This document shows positions 11,699 to 21,373 of a stretch of DNA of 64,000 nucleotides, in pieces. Location of the stretch: contig NC_088311.1 of NCBI RefSeq assembly GCF_910592395.1, positions 24,274,646-24,338,645 of the forward strand. The letters are read 5' to 3'. The number at the start of each line of letters is the position of its first letter. Position 1 is the stretch's first letter. Below the pieces are notes generated by a model. The model was not told where the DNA came from and ran no database searches. It saw only the letters and a program-made list of their open reading frames with translations. This stretch comes from Lineus longissimus. Its lineage: Eukaryota > Nemertea > Pilidiophora > Heteronemertea > Lineidae. A program made the translations under genes and the position numbers.

Positions 11699-11989
11699 AT
11701 AATCTTTACAGTATATACCAGGTCGCATCGGAAACTTGAATCCCATTGCAACTTTCATGTAGCCTATGTTTGATTAAACAGCACGAAGTACAATGGATGA
11801 AAAATATTGCTCGTGAACGTTAGGGGTATCTGAATTTTTTTCGAAACTAGCTATACTACGTGCGTCAAGTTCACTGCCTGTATACAATGATTGCTCATAG
11901 CATTAATAGTGGATCATCAATCATTGTTGCGGAAACATTTTGCTCGTCACGACATATTTGCCGGAAATGGTCACCTTGGTAACTTGGTA

Positions 11990-12505
11990 ACTATCTATCT
12001 ATCTATCTATGTATCACATTTATATAGCGCCCTTATCAGTCCTATATTGGGCCGTTCAAAGGCGCTTAACAAAAACAGAGTCTCTATAAGAAGTATAGTC
12101 TTTGACAACAATAAACAATTCTAATGTTCGTAATGTTGTTGAAAAAGGTGGGTCTTGGGGAGTGTCTTAAAAAGTTGTGATGGAGTCCGCATTTCGAATA
12201 TTACTAGGGAGGTCATTCCAGAGTGCTGCTGCGGCACACTGGAATGTACGCTCGCCAAGTCTAGTCCTTGTGCGCGGGAGCACTAGCGAGATGGTATCTG
12301 CTGATCGAAGTACTCGCCGTGACTGACGGATCTCTTAAAAGTCAGACAGGTACTTGGGGGCCTGTCCTCGCATGGCTTTGAAAGCTAGCAGAAGTATCTT
12401 AAAATTTACCCGACTGACAATGGGCAGCCAATGCAGTTCACGTAAGACTGGCGATATGTGGGCGAATTTCGCAGTACGCGTGATTATCCTCGCGGCGGTA
12501 TTTTT
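11990..12505 (-). mobile_element. Truncated LINE 3' end (CR1/L2-like), minus strand
   Basis: Read on the minus strand, the sequence encodes the reverse-transcriptase tail: NTAARIITR, LRELHWLPI, VNFKILLLAFKA, GQAPKYLSD, then LGERTFQCAAAALWNDLP. In-frame stops, for example after YLSDF and after SITTF, show it is dead. The 3' UTR follows, with a GGCGCTATATAAATG-type motif and a short (CTAT)n tail at 11990-12010. The 5' side ends abruptly at 12505, exactly where the 882-bp tandem array starts. Confidence 0.85.
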
Positions 12506-12657
12506 AGGTTTATAGATACAATATGTTGAGAAAAATCTTTACAACTATCGAAATATTCGGCGAATCACTTTGCCACCTGCGCGACCTTGTCACAATTGCG
12601 GCGCGCTCCTTTGCATACCGCATATAAGAGGCGAATAAAATCTCCATTTCAGCATGA

Positions 12658-12735
12658 AGGCCTTGATGGTTTAGCGCTTAGAGTGTTTGATTGTGGCTTG
12701 GCAGGTCACGGGTTCGACTCCCGGTGGGTCTGCCG
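12658..12735 (+). pseudogene. tRNA-like element, array copy 1
   Basis: The element has a B box GGTTCGACTCC that matches the Pol III consensus exactly. It has an A-box-like TGGTTTAGCGC, a plausible anticodon arm with loop TTGTGGC (GTG, His-like) and a T arm with four good pairs. The acceptor stem pairs poorly, with several wobbles or mismatches, and there is no clean seven-pair stem. I therefore call it a tRNA-derived element, not a functional tRNA. GTTTT and TTTTTT runs begin within 20 bases downstream and would stop Pol III. Confidence 0.65.
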
Positions 12736-13540
12736 TAGTTTTCTCTTTTTTCTTCTTCCTTATCTTGTTATCTGATCATCCATGTAGATGTCGAAATTGC
12801 TATTATTATCATTATCATACCCCGCACCCAAACTTTTCAAACTGCAGCACATACTGATTCCGGGCGTTCGAGTACTACCGAGGATGGTTGTTCGAATCGG
12901 CAGCTGGTATTTTCGAGGATACACTGGGGCACAAAAGTATTAGTGTCGGATTGTGACTTTTCCAATCAGAATTAGTCAAAGGGTATCCTGAGCTTCAGGC
13001 TTTTTATACTCCTACGTCATATCGAGAGGCGGAGGATAATGAAAACCACTTGTGCCTAGATGCCATATAGCGAAATAATAGCCGAGATGACCCCATGTGT
13101 TCACATCAATAAAGAAACTAGATGCATTTGGGTATCTGAAGGTGGTAATGTGCTCATGACGTGACGAGAGCAAATCTCACGGGTGGGTTGGAAGTCCGCT
13201 ATATTGCTGACATCATCGGCGCCAACACCTATTTCTTTTGACCCTGCCGGAGCCTTTCAAAACAATTGATTGGTTGACTCTGACCCTGCTGGCCTCGATT
13301 TTTAAAAAAACTTTAAAAAAGGCCATTCAAACGTTAAAGCAACTGCAATGATAATCGTTTATATCACTGAGGTTTATAGATACAATATGTTGAGAAAAAT
13401 CTTTACAACTATCGAAATATACGATTACTTGGAACTATTTCGGCGAATCACTTTGCCACCTGCGCGACCTTGTCACAATTGCGGCGCGCTCCTTTGCGTA
13501 CCGCATATAAGAGGCGAATAAAATCTCCATTTCAGCATGA

Positions 13541-13617
13541 AGGCCTTGATGGTTTAGCGCTTAGAGTGTTAATTGTGGCTCGGCAGGTCACGGGTTCGAC
13601 TCCCGGTGGGTCTGCCG
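13541..13617 (+). pseudogene. tRNA-like element, array copy 2
   Basis: Same as copy 1 but one base shorter in the anticodon arm (GTGTTAATTG replaces GTGTTTGATTG). That disrupts the arm. Confidence 0.6.
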
Positions 13618-14422
13618 TAGTTTTCTCTTTTTTCTTCTTCCTTATCTTGTTATCTAATCATCCATGTAGATGTCGAAATTGCTATTATTATCATTATCAT
13701 ACCCCGCACCCAAACTTTTCAAACTGCAGCACATACTGATTCCGGGCGTTCGAGTACTACCGAGGATGGTTGTTCGAATCGGCAGCTGGTATTTTCGAGG
13801 ATACACTGGGGCACAAAAGTATTAGTGTCGGATTATGACTTTTCCAATCAGAATTAGTCAAAGGGTATCCTGAGCTTCAGGCTTTTTATACTCCTACGTC
13901 ATATCGAGAGGCGGAGGATAATGAAAACCACTTGTGCCTAGATGCCATATAGCGAAATAATAGCCGAGATGACCCCATGTGTTCACATCAATAAAGAAAC
14001 TAGATGCATTTGGGTATCTGAAGGTGGTAATGTGCTCATGACGTGACGAGAGCAAATCTCACGGGTGGGTTGGAAGTCCGCTATATTGCTGACATCATCG
14101 GCGCCAACACCTATTTCTTTTGACCCTGCCGGAGCCTTTCAAAACAATTGATTGGTTGACTCTGACCCTGCTGGCCTCGATTTTTAAAAAAACTTTAAAA
14201 AAGGCCATTCAAACGTTAAAGCAACTGCAATGATAATCATTTATATCACTGAGGTTTATAGGTACAATATGTTGAGAAAAATCTTTACAACTATCGAAAT
14301 ATACGATTACTTGGAACTATTTCGGCGAATCACTTTGCCACCTGCGCGACCTTGTCACAATTGCGGCGCGCTCCTTTGCATACCGCATATAAGAGGCGAA
14401 TAAAATCTCCATTTCAGCATGA

Positions 14423-14500
14423 AGGCCTTGATGGTTCAGCGCTTAGAGTGTTTGATTGTGGCTCGGCAGGTCACGGGTTCGACTCCCGGTGGATCTGCCG
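14423..14500 (+). pseudogene. tRNA-like element, array copy 3
   Basis: A-box variant TGGTTCAGCGC, anticodon arm with GCTCGG, 3' side GGATCTGCC. Copy 5 has the same three variants, so copies 3 and 5 are closest relatives. Confidence 0.6.
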
Positions 14501-15305
14501 TAGTTTTCTCTTTTTTCTTCTTCCTTATCTTGTTATCTAATCATCCATGTAGATGTCGAAATTGCTATTATTATCATTATCATACCCCGCACCCAAACTT
14601 TTCAAACTGCAGCACATACTGATTCCGGGCGTTCGAGTACTACCGAGGATGGTTGTTCGAATCGGCAGCTGGTATTTTCGAGGATACACTGGGGCACAAA
14701 AGTATCAGTGTCGGATTGTGACTTTTCCAATCAGAATTAGTCAAAGGGTATCCTGAGCTTCAGGCTTTTTATACTCCTACGTCATATCGAGAGGCGGAGG
14801 ATAATGAAAACCACTTGTGCCTAGATGCCATATAGCGAAATAATAGCCGAGATGACCCCATGTGTTCACATCAATAAAGAAACTAGATGCATTTGGGTAT
14901 CTGAAGGTGGTAATGTGCTCATGACGTGACGAGAGCAAATCTCACGGGTGGGTTGGAAGTCCGCTATATTGCTGACATCATCGGCGCCAACACCTATTTC
15001 TTTTGACCCTGCCGGAGCCTTTCAAAACAATTGATTGGTTGACTCTGACCCTGCTGGCCTCGATTTTTAAAAAAACTTTAAAAAAGGCCATTCAAACGTT
15101 AAAGCAACTGCAATGATAATCGTTTATATCACTGAGGTTTATAGATACAATATGTTGAGAAAAATCTTTACAACTATCGAAATATACGATTACTTGGAAC
15201 TATTTCGGCGAATCACTTTGCCACCTGCGCGACCTTGTCACAATTGCGGCGCGCTCCTTTGCATACCGCATATAAGAGGCGAATAAAATCTCCATTTCAG
15301 CATGA

Positions 15306-15383
15306 AGGCCTTGATGGTTTAGCGCTTAGAGTGTTTGATTGTGGCTTGGCAGGTCACGGGTTCGACTCCCGGTGGGTCTGCCG
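15306..15383 (+). pseudogene. tRNA-like element, array copy 4
   Basis: Identical in its variable positions to copy 1 (TGGTTTAGC, GCTTGG, GGGTCTGCC). Confidence 0.6.
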
Positions 15384-16188
15384 TAGTTTTCTCTTTTTTC
15401 TTCTTCCTTATCTTGTTATCTAATCATCCATGTAGATGTCGAAATTGCTATTATTATCATTATCATACCCCGCACCCAAACATTTCAAACTGCAGCACAT
15501 ACTGATTCCGGGCGTTCGAGTACTACCGAGGATGGTTGTTCGAATCGGCAGCTGGTATTTTCGAGGATACACTGGGGCACAAAAGTATTAGTGTCGGATT
15601 GTGACTTTTCCAATCAGAATTAGTCAAAGGGTATCCTGAGCTTCAGGCTTTTTATACTCCTACGTCATATCGAGAGGCGGAGGATAATGAAAACCACTTG
15701 TGCCTAGATGCCATATAGCGAAATAATAGCCGAGATGACCCCATGTGTTCACATCAATAAAGAAACTAGATGCATTTGGGTATCTGAAGGTGGTAATGTG
15801 CTCATGACGTGACGAGAGCAAATCTCACGGGTGGGTTGGAAGTCCGCTATATTGCTGACATCATCGGCGCCAACACCTATTTCTTTTGACCCTGCCGGAG
15901 CCTTTCAAAACAATTGATTGGTTGACTCTGACCCTGCTGGCCTCGATTTTTAAAAAAACTTTAAAAAAGGCCATTCAAACGTTAAAGCAACTGCAATGAT
16001 AATCGTTTATATCACTGAGGTTTATAGATACAATATGTTGAGAAAAATATTTACAACTATCGAAATATACGATTACTTGGAACTATTTCGGCGAATCACT
16101 TTGCCACCTGCGCGACCTTGTCACAATTGCGGCGCGCTCCTTTGCGTACCGCATATAAGAGGCGAATAAAGTCTCCATTTCAGCATGA

Positions 16189-16266
16189 AGGCCTTGATGG
16201 TTCAGCGCTTAGAGTGTTTGATTGTGGCTCGGCAGGTCACGGGTTCGACTCCCGGTGGATCTGCCG
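16189..16266 (+). pseudogene. tRNA-like element, array copy 5
   Basis: Carries the same variants as copy 3. The B box is intact and a T-run follows. Confidence 0.6.
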
Positions 16267-17070
16267 TAGTTTTCTCTTTTTTCTTCTTCCTTATCTTGTT
16301 ATCTAATCATCCATGTAGATGTCGAAATTGCTATTATTATCATTATCATACCCCGCACCCAAACTTTTCAAACTGCAGCACATACTGATTCCGGGCGTTC
16401 GAGTACTACCGAGGATGGTTGTTCGAATCGGCAGCTGGTATTTTCGAGGATACACTGGGGCACAAAAGTATCAGTGTCGGATTGTGACTTTTCCAATCAG
16501 AATTAGTCAAAGGGTATCCTGAGCTTCAGGCTTTTTATACTCCTACGTCATATCGAGAGGCGGAGGATAATGAAAACCACTTGTGCCTAGATGCCATATA
16601 GCGAAATAATAGCCGAGATGACCCCATGTGTTCACATCAATAGGAAACTAGATGCATTTGGGTATCTGAAGGTGGTAATGTGCTCATGACGTGACGAGAG
16701 CAAATCTCACGGGTGGGTTGGAAGTCCGCTATATTGCTGACATCATCGGCGCCAACACCTATTTCTTTTGACCCTGCCGGAGCCTTTCAAAACAATTGAT
16801 TGGTTGACTCTGACCCTGCTGGCCTCGATTTTTTTAAAAACTTTAAAAAAGGCCATTCAAACGTTAAAGCAACTGCAATGATAATCGTTTATATCACTGA
16901 GGTTTATAGATACAATATGTTGAGAAAAATCTTTACAACTATCGAAATATACGATTACTTGGAACTATTTCGGCGAATCACTTTGCCACCTGCGCGACCT
17001 TGTCACAATTGCGGCGCGCTCCTTTGCGTACCGCATATAAGAGGCGAATAAAATCTCCATTTCAGCATGA

Positions 17071-17148
17071 AGGCCTTGATGGTTTAGCGCTTAGAGTGTT
17101 TGATTGTGGCTTGGCAGGTCACGGGTTCGACTCCCGGTGGATCTGCCG
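17071..17148 (+). pseudogene. tRNA-like element, array copy 6
   Basis: A mix of copy-1-like A box and anticodon arm (GCTTGG) with the GGATCTGCC 3' side. Confidence 0.6.
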
Positions 17149-17952
17149 TAGTTTTCTCTTTTTTCTTCTTCCTTATCTTGTTATCTAATCATCCATGTAG
17201 ATGTCGAAATTGCTATTATTATCATTATCATACCCCGCACCCAAACTTTTCAAACTGCAGCACATACTGATTCCGGGCGTTCGAGTACTACCGAGGATGG
17301 TTGTTCGAATCGGCAGCTGGTATTTTCGAGGATACACTGGGGCACAAAAGTATTAGTGTCGGATTGTGACTTTTCCAATCAGAATTAGTCAAAGGGTATC
17401 CTGAGCTTCAGGCTTTTTATACTCCTACGTCATATCGAGAGGCGGAGGATAATGAAAACCACTTGTGCCTAGATGCCATATAGCGAAATAATAGCCGAGA
17501 TGACCCCATGTGTTCACATCAATAAAGAAACTAGATGCATTTGGGTATCTGAAGGTGGTAATGTGCTCATGACGTGACGAGAGCAAATCTCACGGGTGGG
17601 TTGGAAGTCCGCTATATTCCTACATCATCGGCGCCAACACCTATTTCTTTTGACCCTGCCGGAGCCTTTCAAAACAATTGATTGGTTGACTCTGACCCTG
17701 CTGGCCTCGATTTTTTTAAAAACTTTAAAAAAGGCCATTCAAACGTTAAAGCAACTGCAATGATAATCGTTTATATCACTGAGGTTTATAGATACAATAT
17801 GTTGAGAAAAATCTTTACAACTATCGAAATATACGATTACTTGGAACTATTTCGGCGAATCACTTTGCCACCTGCGCGACCTTGTCACAATTGCGGCGCG
17901 CTCCTTTGCATACCGCATATAACAGGCGAATAAAATCTCCATTTCAGCATGA

Positions 17953-18030
17953 AGGCCTTGATGGTTTAGCGCTTAGAGTGTTTGATTGTGGCTCGCCAGG
18001 TCACGGGTTCGACTCCCGGTGGATCTGCCG
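17953..18030 (+). pseudogene. tRNA-like element, array copy 7
   Basis: Has GCTCGCCAGG in place of GCTCGGCAGG, changing the anticodon-arm 3' strand. The B box is unchanged and a T-run follows. Confidence 0.6.
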
Positions 18031-18952
18031 TAGTTTTCTCTTTTTTCTTCTTCCTTATCTTGTTATCTAATCATCCATGTAGATGTCGAAATTGCTATTA
18101 TTATCATTATCATACCCCGCACCCAAACTTTTCAAACTGCAGCACATACTGATTCCGGGCGTTCGAGTACTACCGAGGATGGTTGTTCGAATCGGCAGCT
18201 GGTATTTTCGAGGATACACTGGGGCACAAAAGTATCAGTGTCGGATTGTGACTTTTCCAATCAGAATTAGTCAAAGGGTATCCTGAGCTTCAGGCTTTTT
18301 ATACTCCTACGTCATATCGAGAGGCGGAGGATAATGAAAACCACTTGTGCCTAGATGCCATACAGCGAAATAATAGCTGAGATGACCCCATGTGTTCACA
18401 TCAATAAAGAAACTAGATGCATTTGGGTATCTGAAGGTGGTAATGGCACTTCAGTGCAACCTGAATGTGCACATGACGTGACGAGAGCAAATCTCACGGG
18501 TGGGGTGGAAGTCCGCTATATTACTGACATCATCGGCGCCAACACCTATTTCTTTTGACCCTGCCGGAGCCTTTCAAAACAATTGATTGGTTGACTCTGA
18601 CCCTGCTGGCCTCGATTTTTAAAAATGTTATGAAAAAGGCCATTCAAACGTTAAAGCAACTGCAATGATAATCTTTTATATCACTGAGGTTTATAAATGC
18701 AATATGTTAAGAAGGATCCATCGTTAATATGGCTGATTTGGATGTGGTAATTCCCAAAGTAATCGGTGGTATTGCAGCATCCTCGGAAATGTGGAAAAAA
18801 ACATATTACGGTTGCAGAAACTGAGGGCTCTTTGGATAATCATCCGGCCTCCAACGTTTCGAATTTTTCAGCGTTTCCGTTGTCTTTTGATTGAGAACGA
18901 AAATATGACTGCTGAATCACAAAAAGAAGGAATGAATGACAACGATCAAATC

Positions 18953-18957
18953 AAAAA
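18953..18957 (-). terminator. Pol III terminator of tRNA-Leu
   Basis: A run of five T on the minus strand lies six bases past the discriminator base of the tRNA. Confidence 0.75.
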
Positions 18958-18963
18958 GGGATG

Positions 18964-19045
18964 TGGCAGCGGTGGGATTCGAACCCACGCCTCCGAAGAG
19001 ACTGGTGCCTTAAACCAGCGCCTTAGACCGCTCGGCCACGCTACC
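18964..19045 (-). tRNA. tRNA-Leu(AAG)
   Basis: The reverse complement begins GGTAGCGTGGCCGAGCGG and ends in CCGCTGCC plus discriminator A. The seven-pair acceptor stem, D arm, long type II variable arm (TCTCTTCGGAGG) and T arm (GTGGGTTCGAATCCCAC) are all present. The anticodon loop TTAAGGC places AAG at 34-36, reading CUU leucine codons. The sequence is very close to vertebrate tRNA-Leu(AAG). The anticodon stem carries a T-A pair where human has A-T, a compensated change. The 3' CCA is not encoded, as in animals. A T-run terminator follows. Confidence 0.97.
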
Positions 19046-19275
19046 GTTCCTGGCCATGAGGGGAATTTCATAGAATTTGAAAAATATGTTGCTTCTTGTA
19101 TTCTTTTTGTGGTAAAAATATCTTCCTATACCATTATATGATACTAGCTAGTAGAGTTTCGATTATAAGAACATCATACATCTGTTAATGGCTGTTAAAA
19201 CCCATAGTAATGCAGTGAAAACGCATATTTTGGTTCTATCATTGGTTCATAGGTGGCGTCACGAAGGAGGTCAAA

Positions 19276-21373
19276 ATGGATTCCCCAATAAAGCCGTGGG
19301 AGAGAAGAAACCCAAATTCAATGCATAATATCCCATCAAATATTGGCCAGGGGTAGGTGCAATGATGTTTTTATCAAAGATTATGTTCCCAAGATAAATA
19401 ACCGTACCACAATTTAATTATCGTTCCTACAAAACGACACTATTTTGCAATTTGTTGTAGCAGCAGGGAACCATGACTCGGGATGTGTGTGTATCTAATC
19501 TATTCACATGTAAATGTACAGCTAGGCGAGGTCTACAGGGTAGCCGAAAAAAGTGGCCAGCCTGTCCGGCATGCTACTGACTTGGCCGATTATTGATACA
19601 TACAAACATCCTACTGGTAAAAATTTTTGATCCTAAATTCTTATACGAAGGCTACCAAAGACTAATTAAATGCCATCGTGCATTCCTCAAAATATTTGCA
19701 ATGCATAGTTTCATGATACTGATGGACAATGACAGATGTATAACTCATGTATAACGAAGGCATTTCTTTTTTAGCGGCTTAACAAGACCTCGCACTAATG
19801 TGTTTGGAGACAACACCAGATCGATGGGGCCATCTGTCCCACGGCGACCAAACAAGCCAGCTAGTACCTCACTGTCTGGTGCCTATGGACCATCTTCGTA
19901 CAGCTCTGGTCTGGGGAGCTTCGGTGGCTATAGCAGCATGATGAGTCCATACAGCATGTACGGAGGGGGCGGAGGGATGTATGGAGGATATGGGAGGATG
20001 GGGTACGGAGGGATGAGCACCGGTGTCTCTACAAACAGATTTGTACGTCTAGCCGAAGAGAGCTCTAGACCTGCATTTGAGTCTTTAGAGAGTATCGTCC
20101 AGGCTGTCGGGTCTATCGCAATGGTGCTAGAATCAACGTTCTTCGCTGTAAATAGTTCATTCAGAGCTGTGATAGGACTTGCTGACCACTTTACTAGGTT
20201 AAAGACACAGTTTTCTGCCATCATTTCAGCATTTACTGTGATAAGGACGCTGAGATACCTCTATAGGAAGGTTCTCTTCATGTTGGGGTTTCGTAAGGAA
20301 AGTCCAGTAGACGATGCTTGGGTTGAGGCTAAGGCTGAGAACATTGTAAACGACCTAAAGAAGAACAAATCCAGCTGGCCTGTCCTGCTGTTCTTTGTTA
20401 TAGTGTTGGGCGGGCCATATCTTATCTGGAAACTTCTCCACAACTTCATGAATTCGGATGGTAAGTTAAGACAATATGTGATTGAAAAAACAGAATGATC
20501 AGCCGCCTACATTTGTATACATGTATGCATAGACCTGCAAATTCAGTCCTCACTTGGGGAGTTCAGCAGCTTCAAGATACTGTCAGCGAATGTGGCAAGT
20601 GGCCAAAAGTAAAATCCTGATTCGCTGTATTTTCACATCCATCCATCCTATATTTGTAAGTAAGTGCTGTTTATTTCATTTCAGAAGTCGAACAGTGGGC
20701 CACCGGTGATGCTGATCATTTCCTGGCTGAGGGTCAATTCGACTTTGAAGGTGAAAGTGATGATGAACTCAGCTTTGAAGCCGGCCAGAAAATTTTGGTT
20801 GCCCCAAAAGGTACGTTAAGACGTAACATGTATTTAAAAAAATATTTACAGAGCAACCAAGTTGTCATCACCATCATCTCAAGCTGCTTGTGTGTCTTTT
20901 GCCAAACTTGAATATAAGCATATGTTTTAAAGGGCCCAACAGGCAGGCAGAAATATAGTTTAGGCGTTTGTTTTTATATGAATATGGTCTGTCTTTCAGA
21001 ACTCCAGCCGCAGATGCGAGACTGGCTGTTAGCGAGTGTGACTGGTAAGGTCGGCCTGATTCCTTTGAACCACATACGGATACTCGGAAAACGAAGAGGA
21101 AAGAAACAACGTCAACAGTTCAAGGAAGAAGCACATGATGTCTGGCAGGATGTGACGCCCAAGCCCCAGGCAGAGGATACGAGTATGACAGATGCGCAGA
21201 GAGTCCCTGCGAATGAAGCAGTAAAGGACAAACATGTGGCCTTTTGGGATGAAGTTGGTGATAGCAGCCATCAAGGTTGTGATGGAGATGGTCTTGTGGA
21301 CTGTGAATTTGTTGATAGAGTTGATGATGAAGTGGAAACCAAGATTGCTCCTGATAAGGATGAACCAGTTTAG
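19276..21373 (+). CDS. PEX13: Peroxisomal membrane protein peroxin-13
   Basis: PEX13 is the peroxisomal docking-complex protein that, with PEX14, receives cargo-loaded PEX5 at the membrane. Exons are 19276-19352, 19775-20460, 20685-20810 and 21000-21373. Phases join and the total is 421 codons including stop (420 residues; human is 403). The start gives MDSPIKPWERR, matching the conserved KPWE near the family N-terminus. A Gly/Tyr/Met-rich tract runs about residues 80-105, followed by RFVRLAEESSRPAFESLESIV, typical of the family. A hydrophobic segment WPVLLFFVIVLGGPYLIWKLL spans about 226-246. A C-terminal SH3 domain at about 266-326 has DELSFEAGQ, a DWLLASV tryptophan motif and GLIPLNHIRIL, and is split by the third intron. 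The acidic C-tail is variable. AATAAA signals follow, for example at 21779-21784. Confidence 0.97.

Larger units (their letters stand above)
12506..18712 (+). repeat. Seven-copy tandem array of an ~882-bp unit carrying a tRNA-like element
   Basis: The unit repeats with a period of 882-883 bases. Equivalent points fall at 12587, 13470, 14352, 15235, 16118, 17000 and 17882. Copies differ by only a few bases, except that copy 1 lacks about 21 bases near 12558 and copy 7 has an insertion of about 22 bases near 18445. Each unit contains a TATA-like CATATAAG, a tRNA-like element 35-40 bases further on, a T-rich run directly after it, and AT-rich spacer. No copy has a long protein frame. The array joins a LINE fragment on the left. 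It ends at diverged sequence beside tRNA-Leu on the right. It is a satellite or tandem non-coding RNA locus. Confidence 0.95.

Noticed and set aside
12658-12735. Functional tRNA-His(GTG)
   Set aside because: The anticodon loop looks right, but the acceptor stem does not pair and the 3' side varies between copies. tRNA-derived is the safer call.
12587-18070. Short open frames of 62-89 codons repeated in every array unit
   Set aside because: They overlap the tRNA-like element, vary in frame between copies after single-base changes, and have no start context or domain. They are a by-product of the tandem repeat.
12506-18712. CRISPR-like repetition
   Set aside because: The repeat is a whole 882-bp unit without unique short spacers, and the genome is eukaryotic.
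18791-19141. 116-codon plus-strand open frame after the array
   Set aside because: It runs antisense through the tRNA-Leu gene and has no splice or domain support.
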